Shown here: piece by piece, positions 7,346-11,127 of the stretch
Layout: each line of letters opens with the position of its first letter
How positions within the stretch are numbered: position 1 is the first letter of the stretch
From: an uncultured Lachnoanaerobaculum sp.
Lineage (GTDB): Bacteria > Bacillota > Clostridia > Lachnospirales > Lachnospiraceae
NCBI GenBank assembly: GCA_916720285.1
Contig: CAKAQP010000065.1
Location: forward strand, 1-11,127
DNA: 11,127 nucleotides
Direction of reading: 5' to 3'
Program-made: the position numbers and the translations under genes
Notes under the pieces: model-generated
Told to the model about the DNA's origin: nothing
The model's database searches: none
Seen by the model: the letters and a program-made list of their open reading frames with translations, nothing else

Positions 7346-7380
7346 AAAAAAACAAGGCTGCATGACAAGTCATACAGCCT
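7346..7380 (-). terminator. Intrinsic terminator after the tube genes
   Basis: Arms 7355-7366 and 7369-7380 pair over about 12 positions, with the top pairs probably open to enlarge the loop. In the minus-strand RNA the single non-Watson-Crick position is a G-U wobble; in the opposite sense it would be a C-A mismatch. The stem is followed on the minus strand by TTG and a run of seven T (complement of 7346-7352). It lies 25 bases past the second tube gene's stop. Partial read-through would give abundant sheath and tube but lower levels of the downstream signalling genes. Confidence 0.8.
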
Positions 7381-7404
7381 ACATTTCTAACGGCTGATTA
7401 TCTG

Positions 7405-7833
7405 TTATTCGGCTGCATAACCGCCTTCCACTACCAGACCTGCCATTTTATCTTTTTTCTGTTTTATTACAAGAGTAAAGTTTCCAACACCTTCCTCATC
7501 TCCATGCCTCTCTGTATAAGCAACTACAAATGCATTAGGAAATACATATTTTCTTTTTGTAATTCCTGCTACAATCTGCTCTACAGTAACCTTTCTGTAG
7601 CAATCTTTGCTCTGTGCAGGAACCATTGACCAAAGTGCCATGTTTTTTGTAGAATCAAAAGGATCTCCATCTACCGCAGTCAGAATCTTTCCTGTGATTT
7701 CAATGGTAGCACCGGCATCATTGGTACGTGCATTTGAATCAATCGGAATATCAGTAGATAAAAACACACTGTTTACACATTCCTTTGCCAGTTCAAAACT
7801 TTCATTACCCTCAATTTTTACTTTATATGCCAT
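7405..7833 (-). CDS. Hcp/TssD-like inner tube protein, second copy
   Basis: 142 residues, soluble, no signal peptide. It is a clear paralogue of the gene just upstream: shared blocks are DSNA (32-35), DCYR (77-80), RKYV-PNAFVV-Y-ER (94-109), QKKD (125-128) and the ending VEGGYA-E. The layout resembles the tube proteins of type VI systems, especially Bacteroidota TssD: an early 'D--G/A' turn before a beta strand, an 'A-WS' helix, an 'AF-V-Y-E' strand, a D-G-G turn and a last strand 'F--VIKQKK'. These proteins form hexameric rings stacked inside the sheath. The start is supported by GGAGGG, which overlaps the end of the upstream gene across a 19-base gap. It is the last gene before a strong terminator. 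The tube assignment is an inference from pattern and context. Confidence 0.85.
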   Translation of the reverse strand: MAYKVKIEGNESFELAKECVNSVFLSTDIPIDSNARTNDAGATIEITGKILTAVDGDPFDSTKNMALWSMVPAQSKDCYRKVTVEQIVAGITKRKYVFPNAFVVAYTERHGDEEGVGNFTLVIKQKKDKMAGLVVEGGYAAE

Positions 7834-7852
7834 GCTTAAACCCTCCTATTCC

Positions 7853-8278
7853 TTATTCTCCGGCATATCCGCCTTCTACAGTCACTTTCGCATTATTATC
7901 CTTCTTTTGACGGATATGAATGTAAAACTCTCCTGTTCCGTTCACATCATCTGCCCTCTCAGAATACTCTACAACAAAAGCATTTGGAATGACATACTTC
8001 CTTACAACAGCTCCTGCCGAAACTACTGTAACCTCCGCCACTCTGTAACAATCTGCATTTTCAGATGGTATTTGAGACCATTTTGCCAACTTTAATACGT
8101 CATCACTGTCAGCTCCGACATTGTACAAAACTCGTCCCCATACCTTGACTCCTAAGCCGTAATCTGTCGCCTTTGCATTAGAATCCTTTGGCGACTCAGA
8201 CAAAAACTCTGCATTTACGATACTTCTCTCGTCAAAGTCCGCTACTTCTGAACCGGTTACTCTGAATCTAATTCCCAT
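7853..8278 (-). CDS. Hcp/TssD-like inner tube protein, first copy
   Basis: 141 residues with a strong AGGAGG site seven bases before the ATG. It has the same fold pattern as the following gene: 'DSNAKATDYGLGVKVWG' (32-48), 'LAKWSQIP' (64-71), 'DCYRVAEV' (76-83), 'RKYVIPNAFVVEYSER' (93-108), 'GTGEFYIHIRQKKD' (114-127), 'VEGGYAGE' (134-141). In Bacteroidota-type TssD proteins an equivalent 'AYCVQY-E..D..G' strand and turn is familiar, which is the basis of the tube call. The N-terminal third differs from its sister far more than the C-terminal half, as expected for tube subunits with different stacking partners. It sits about 100 bases after the sheath-like gene, behind a possible promoter of its own. 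Confidence 0.85.
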   Translation of the reverse strand: MGIRFRVTGSEVADFDERSIVNAEFLSESPKDSNAKATDYGLGVKVWGRVLYNVGADSDDVLKLAKWSQIPSENADCYRVAEVTVVSAGAVVRKYVIPNAFVVEYSERADDVNGTGEFYIHIRQKKDNNAKVTVEGGYAGE

Positions 8279-8285
8279 TGTGCTA

Positions 8286-8291
8286 CCTCCT
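8286..8291 (-). promoter_or_regulatory. Strong ribosome binding site of the first tube-like gene
   Basis: The minus strand reads AGGAGG at this position, seven bases before the ATG at 8278. It is among the best matches to the anti-Shine-Dalgarno sequence in the window, consistent with a highly produced structural subunit. Confidence 0.7.
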
Positions 8292-8302
8292 ATAAAAGTA
8301 TT

Positions 8303-8353
8303 ATTATAGTAAAACCTCTTAAAATATTATAAAAATATTTTTCGACTAACAAA
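8303..8353 (-). promoter_or_regulatory. Possible promoter(s) for the tube gene pair
   Basis: On the minus strand, TTTGTT (8348-8353) is followed after 16 bases by a perfect TATAAT (8326-8331). A second perfect TATAAT lies at 8303-8308 without a convincing -35. Both precede the first tube gene in the 101-base gap after the sheath-like gene. The gap is very AT-rich, so chance matches are likely. Confidence 0.4.
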
Positions 8354-8356
8354 GTT

Positions 8357-8391
8357 GCAGGTATATTACTTTATGTAATTTATTCTCCTGC
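8357..8391 (-). other. Stem-loop spanning the sheath-like gene's stop codon
   Basis: GCAGG (8357-8361) pairs with CCTGC (8387-8391), and inside it ATTAC (8365-8369) pairs with GTAAT (8375-8379) around a 5-base loop. The stop codon (8380-8382) lies between the two stems. No clear T-run follows, so it is a poor terminator. It might be a processing or stability element between the sheath and tube cistrons. Confidence 0.3.
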
Positions 8392-10551
8392 ACGGTTTAA
8401 CGGTACTTCAAGTCTCTTTATGGCATTACCGAAGCTTATTTCTATTGTGCATACACCTGCTGTTTCATCCGCTTCATAGGTAATATCATCACCTGCACCA
8501 AGTATAGCGTTTATATTTGACCTCTTTGAAAGCCAAACACTCTTTTGACTTGAAGGATTATTAGAGAAAAACTTACCTATATTCTCTGATTTGAAGTCCC
8601 CTGTTGCATGTCTTAAAATTCTTTCAATATAATTAGCTGTCTGTGTTTTATAAATCGGCTCATAGCTTCCACCCGACAGTTTTAAATTTCTTGCTTTGTA
8701 AACCATTATATGGCTGATATTTTCTCCATCCAAAACCGCATTCTCAGAAGAAAATACAAATCCGAATCCTCTTTTGTTAATATCATCTTTAACACTATTA
8801 GTAAACCCGGTTATCTCTTTAGACATTGTAGTATGCACCTTAAGCGAATTGTTCTTAGCCTCAATATCAAATCTCACTCCCGGTAAATCAGTATCAACAT
8901 CTTTCTTAAAGTACTCTTTTAAATACTCCGGAGACTGATAACTTGCCACAAATCCGGCCGCCACATAAGCTGCACCTATATATACTCCATCTATCCAGAG
9001 TTTCATAATATCTTCTTTTGCCTTAGAAAGTTCTGCTGCCTCGTTTTCATTGATTATCATCTTGCTTTCAAGCTTTACCCCCGACTTATCCTTTGGAATA
9101 ATGGTAAAGTTAGGCACACATGGAATCAAATATTCTGAATAAGGCTTTCCGCTAAGACCTGAACATCTATCATCAAAAAATCCTACACCGGTCATTGCCA
9201 TACTGTTAAATGTTGTCTTATCTCCGGTTTCATATGAATAAAAACACTGTACACCATAGTCCTTTAGTGCATCCGCAATCCTTGCCAATGACTCAACGCT
9301 TATATTCTCTGATTTTATACTGTCTTTATTACCTTTAAATCTCTCTCTGGTTACATTCATCTTTGATTTTTCATCTAAAGATACACCTGCAACAATTGCA
9401 TACCATACAGTATTGCTGTAATCATTTTTTTCATTCACTGTATTAAGATATGCACAAAGTTTTGGCACATTTAAACTGTTTGCCATCACTTCATTTTTAA
9501 CATTTGCAATAAGCAGTGTCGGTTTCATACCTTTTACCTGCTTTGGATACTGCTCAAAAAATGCCCATACACCTAAAATTTTTTCAACCAAAGGTTTTAC
9601 AACTTTTATAAAATCGTCCTTTGCATTCTTATAAAATTCAAGATATGTATTATAGTTTGCCACTTCTTTTTTGACATCTATCTGACTTTGCATAGTTGAA
9701 TTTAAAGGACAAAATGTTCTTACTACCAGTTGCTTTACATAGCTGTTACCCTCAGCATTAAGTGCATCATAATCCTCCTCAAGGGCTTCTATCAAGCCGG
9801 CATTTGAGTTATCATCTGCAAGAACAAGTCTGCTCTCTTCCACTTTCGGTGCTTCAATTACTGTAAGTTCTCCCTCGGAAGACATTGTTAGAAGCCCTAA
9901 TGTTAATGCATCATTACTCTTTGACTCTTCTGATTCCCCCAACAAAAGTCTTGTTTTTATATCGGAAATTGCCAACGGAATCATAGCCATCAGGTTTTGA
10001 TAATTTGCACTTGCCTCTTCAAACATTGAATTAAGCTTATCACCGAGATCAAGCTTATGAGGGTCTCCGTCTTCAAGCTTTGCATACTCTGCATATGTAT
10101 ACTGAAGTTCTTTTCTAACTTGCTTAATATCGTCCATTACCTTTGACGGTGAAATCATCTCTGTAAGCTTTTCAAATTTAAAATCTGCATTTATAATTCC
10201 CTGACTTCTTTTTGTCTCCACCAAGGTCATAAGCATTTTCAAAAAATCATTATGTGCATTTAGATGAACTATGCTTAGCATATTCTCCGGAACACCTGCA
10301 GGTTTCTCTTTTGAATATACAATTTTCCCCGTTGATGCATTAAAAAAAGAGTATACTGTAGGGTCAAACTTTTCTAAAAACTCATCAAAATCTTTAACCA
10401 AAAGTGCTTCATTGATTTCTTTTACTTTATCATCACTTAGACTATCCAACCCTCTTACATCACCTACTAAAGTAAGTAAGTTCAGTTTCTCCGGATTAAT
10501 CTCTTCAATCAATAAAGTACGATTCGTTTGCCTTATAATACTCTCTGCCAT
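8380..10551 (-). CDS. Contractile tail-sheath-like protein (TssC/phage sheath type)
   Basis: The frame reaches an ATG at 10593, but the ATG at 10551 has AAAGGAG eight bases upstream (10560-10566). That start gives a protein of 723 residues beginning MAESIIRQ. No signal peptide or membrane helix. The last quarter looks like a contractile sheath. 'GVYIGAAYVAAGFVASYQSP' (522-541) recalls the sheath segment that carries the 'vAGv-a--d...sP' pattern. 'INKRGFGFVF' then 'IMVYKARNLKLSG' (about 614-627) parallels 'GI--i' and 'v-GARTL'. 'TANYIERILRHATGDF' (639-654) parallels the conserved helix written RFAHYLKVI-RDKIGSF in TssC and RR---yIe--i in phage sheaths. A beta-rich C-terminal tail follows. At 723 residues it is much longer than TssC (about 490) and near the summed length of TssB and TssC; the N-terminal 230 residues are helical. 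It comes first in the operon, ahead of the tube genes, the order expected for sheath and tube. The assignment is by eye. Confidence 0.82.
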   Translation of the reverse strand: MAESIIRQTNRTLLIEEINPEKLNLLTLVGDVRGLDSLSDDKVKEINEALLVKDFDEFLEKFDPTVYSFFNASTGKIVYSKEKPAGVPENMLSIVHLNAHNDFLKMLMTLVETKRSQGIINADFKFEKLTEMISPSKVMDDIKQVRKELQYTYAEYAKLEDGDPHKLDLGDKLNSMFEEASANYQNLMAMIPLAISDIKTRLLLGESEESKSNDALTLGLLTMSSEGELTVIEAPKVEESRLVLADDNSNAGLIEALEEDYDALNAEGNSYVKQLVVRTFCPLNSTMQSQIDVKKEVANYNTYLEFYKNAKDDFIKVVKPLVEKILGVWAFFEQYPKQVKGMKPTLLIANVKNEVMANSLNVPKLCAYLNTVNEKNDYSNTVWYAIVAGVSLDEKSKMNVTRERFKGNKDSIKSENISVESLARIADALKDYGVQCFYSYETGDKTTFNSMAMTGVGFFDDRCSGLSGKPYSEYLIPCVPNFTIIPKDKSGVKLESKMIINENEAAELSKAKEDIMKLWIDGVYIGAAYVAAGFVASYQSPEYLKEYFKKDVDTDLPGVRFDIEAKNNSLKVHTTMSKEITGFTNSVKDDINKRGFGFVFSSENAVLDGENISHIMVYKARNLKLSGGSYEPIYKTQTANYIERILRHATGDFKSENIGKFFSNNPSSQKSVWLSKRSNINAILGAGDDITYEADETAGVCTIEISFGNAIKRLEVPLNRAGE

Positions 10552-10642
10552 CCTTGCGTCTCCTTTAAAAAATATTAAGTTTTTTACTTGCACCTAATAC
10601 TGCCTTCTTAAAAATGCACAAAAATACCCCTCATTTTCTCCT

Positions 10643-10651
10643 ATAATATCA
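10643..10651 (-). promoter_or_regulatory. Possible extended -10 promoter of the sheath-like gene
   Basis: The minus strand reads TGATATTAT here, an extended -10 (TGn then TATTAT, 10643-10648). No good -35 hexamer is found at 16-18 bases. It would give a leader of about 85 bases before the start at 10551. Confidence 0.3.
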
Positions 10652-10709
10652 CATCAAGTGCAAGACTTTATGTCCACATTTTCTAATATTTGCATTTTAT
10701 ATATTTTTC

Positions 10710-10739
10710 TTCACACTTTTTTTCGTGGTTTAATATTAT
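10710..10739 (+). promoter_or_regulatory. Possible plus-strand promoter
   Basis: TTCACA (10710-10715), an 18-base spacer, then TATTAT (10734-10739). It is followed directly by three inverted repeats, the last with a T-run. This is a weak consensus match in AT-rich sequence. Confidence 0.3.
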
Positions 10740-10745
10740 CATATG

Positions 10746-10890
10746 AAAACGATATTTTCAATACTAATAATATAAAATTTATTTTCCGGAGTTGAAAATA
10801 TCCTGACAAAGTCACAAGGTCAAAACACCTTGTATTGTCGGTTGTATAATTAATGTTGGAGTTTGGTATTTGCCAATCTTAACATTTTTT
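10746..10890 (+). ncRNA. Candidate structured small RNA or attenuating leader
   Basis: Three consecutive stem-loops lie on the plus strand. The first is 10751-10761 with 10792-10802 (11 perfect pairs). The second is GACAA/TTGTC (10805-10809 with 10835-10839) enclosing ACAAGGT/ACCTTGT (10814-10820 with 10827-10833). The third is AATGTT/AACATT (10852-10857 with 10881-10886) enclosing TTGG/CCAA (10863-10866 with 10873-10876). The third ends in TTTTTT (10885-10890), the shape of an intrinsic terminator or attenuator. With the weak promoter upstream this would be an RNA of about 145 bases. I cannot match it to a known riboswitch or small RNA class. Confidence 0.3.
10751..10802. repeat. Perfect 11-bp inverted repeat
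   Basis: GATATTTTCAA at 10751-10761 and its exact reverse complement TTGAAAATATC at 10792-10802, separated by 30 bases. It may be an RNA stem or a protein binding site. Confidence 0.7.
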
Positions 10891-10955
10891 ATTACTATAG
10901 ATAAAAAACTCTAAGTCCCCAGTACATGGCAATTACACATGGAGGAGGTATTCAT

Positions 10956-11018
10956 ATGAACTACTTAGCTAAAATTTTAGGCATATATGATGCTTATTAT
11001 ATCTTTAAATTTGATTAA
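10956..11018 (+). CDS. Possible 20-residue plus-strand ORF
   Basis: An ATG at 10956 stands seven bases after GGAGGAGG (10941-10948), one of the best ribosome sites in the window, but the frame closes with TAA after 20 codons (MNYLAKILGIYDAYYIF...). It lies 65 bases past the terminator-like hairpin, an arrangement seen with attenuated genes. Downstream, AAAGGAG (11039-11045) precedes a frame lacking a proper start (GTA), reading VDKLPKIYGF, loosely like the small peptide. It may be a leader peptide, a small toxin-like peptide or the remnant of a decayed gene. The same bases on the other strand seem to encode the tail of another gene, so this is uncertain. Confidence 0.25.
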   Translation: MNYLAKILGIYDAYYIFKFD

Positions 11019-11029
11019 AAAAATATGAC

Positions 11030-11127
11030 CTATATTTGAAAGGAGCCAAGGGTAGATAAATTACCTAAAATATATGGCTTTATAACTTCATCATATATAT
11101 CCAACAGTACCGGTTCAGTTTCTATTA
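11030..11127 (-). CDS. C-terminal fragment of an unknown minus-strand gene (5' end beyond window)
   Basis: On the minus strand a frame enters from the right edge and ends with TAG at 11030-11032. It gives 31 residues of protein-like composition (IETEPVLLDIYDEVIKPYIL ... STLGSFQI). It has the same direction as the main operon and would end about 480 bases before the sheath-like gene. It is too short to assign a family, and an open frame of this length can occur by chance. Confidence 0.4.
   Translation of the reverse strand, partial: IETEPVLLDIYDEVIKPYILGNLSTLGSFQI

Larger units (their letters stand above)
10552..11029. other. Intergenic region of about 480 bases
   Basis: No convincing protein gene lies here. 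The part nearest the sheath-like gene (10552-10650) is its leader and likely promoter region. It includes ACTTGCAC (about 10587-10594) and GTGCAAG (10668-10674), an inverted pair that might be an operator. The middle part (10710-10890) holds plus-strand inverted repeats listed separately. The right part holds a 20-codon plus-strand ORF with a good ribosome site. Confidence 0.6.

Noticed and set aside
7241..7380. End of an IS200/IS605-type element or a TnpB-associated RNA
   Set aside because: The G+C-richer block with several hairpins suggested it, but no tnpA or tnpB fragment, target site or second end is visible, and the terminator and leader readings explain the stems.
7607..8095. Plus-strand open frame of 162 codons crossing both tube-like genes
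   Set aside because: It spans the junction of two well-supported minus-strand genes, has no ribosome site, and its Ser/Cys/Leu-rich composition is typical of an antisense shadow.
8380..10551. Ordinary prophage tail module
   Set aside because: No capsid, portal, terminase, tape measure, lysis or integrase gene is present, and FHA, PP2C-like and Hsp70-like neighbours are not typical of phage tails.
10969..10980. 12-bp palindrome CTAAAATTTTAG
   Set aside because: It is a simple AT palindrome in AT-rich sequence inside the small plus-strand ORF, with no repeat elsewhere that I could see.
11039..11127. Start of a second plus-strand gene after AAAGGAG
   Set aside because: The frame has no ATG, GTG or TTG at the right distance (it begins at GTA), and the minus-strand frame over the same bases looks more protein-like.

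Overview
The window is AT-rich, densely packed DNA with strong GGAGG-type ribosome binding sites. This suggests a low-GC Firmicute of the Clostridia, probably Lachnospiraceae-like; the taxon is an inference. All confident genes lie on the minus strand, so transcription runs from right to left.

Layout along transcription. (1) The right edge (11030-11127) holds what looks like the last codons of another minus-strand gene. An intergenic stretch of about 480 bases follows, with inverted repeats, a possible small plus-strand RNA unit and a 20-codon plus-strand ORF. (2) A structural module: a 723-residue protein resembling a contractile tail sheath (10551-8380), then two paralogous proteins of about 141 residues with the pattern of Hcp/TssD-type inner tube proteins (8278-7853 and 7833-7405). 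A good intrinsic terminator (7346-7380) closes it. (3) A GC-richer, structured leader (7241-7335) with two mutually exclusive stems next to a start codon. (4) A regulatory and accessory module: a membrane FHA protein, a zinc-knuckle FHA protein, a membrane-anchored PP2C-like pseudophosphatase, a PP2C-like/TM/TPR-like protein, two unrecognised proteins of 427 and 230 residues, and the start of an Hsp70/actin-fold ATPase that runs off the left edge.

Interpretation. Sheath plus tube plus FHA plus PP2C parallels type VI secretion and other contractile injection loci, where FHA and PP2C proteins with a Ser/Thr kinase (Fha1/PpkA/PppA) switch assembly post-translationally. Here the proteins are highly diverged, the organism is probably Gram-positive, and the only ATPase seen is Hsp70-like rather than ClpV/AAA+. 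The best overall reading is an atypical contractile-injection-system-like locus of Clostridia. The 427- and 230-residue proteins are candidate baseplate or adaptor parts, and the signalling proteins look partly catalytically dead. No kinase, spike (VgrG/PAAR), gp25/TssE or effector is visible; if the reading is right, they should lie outside the window. All family calls were made by eye, without database or structure searches.
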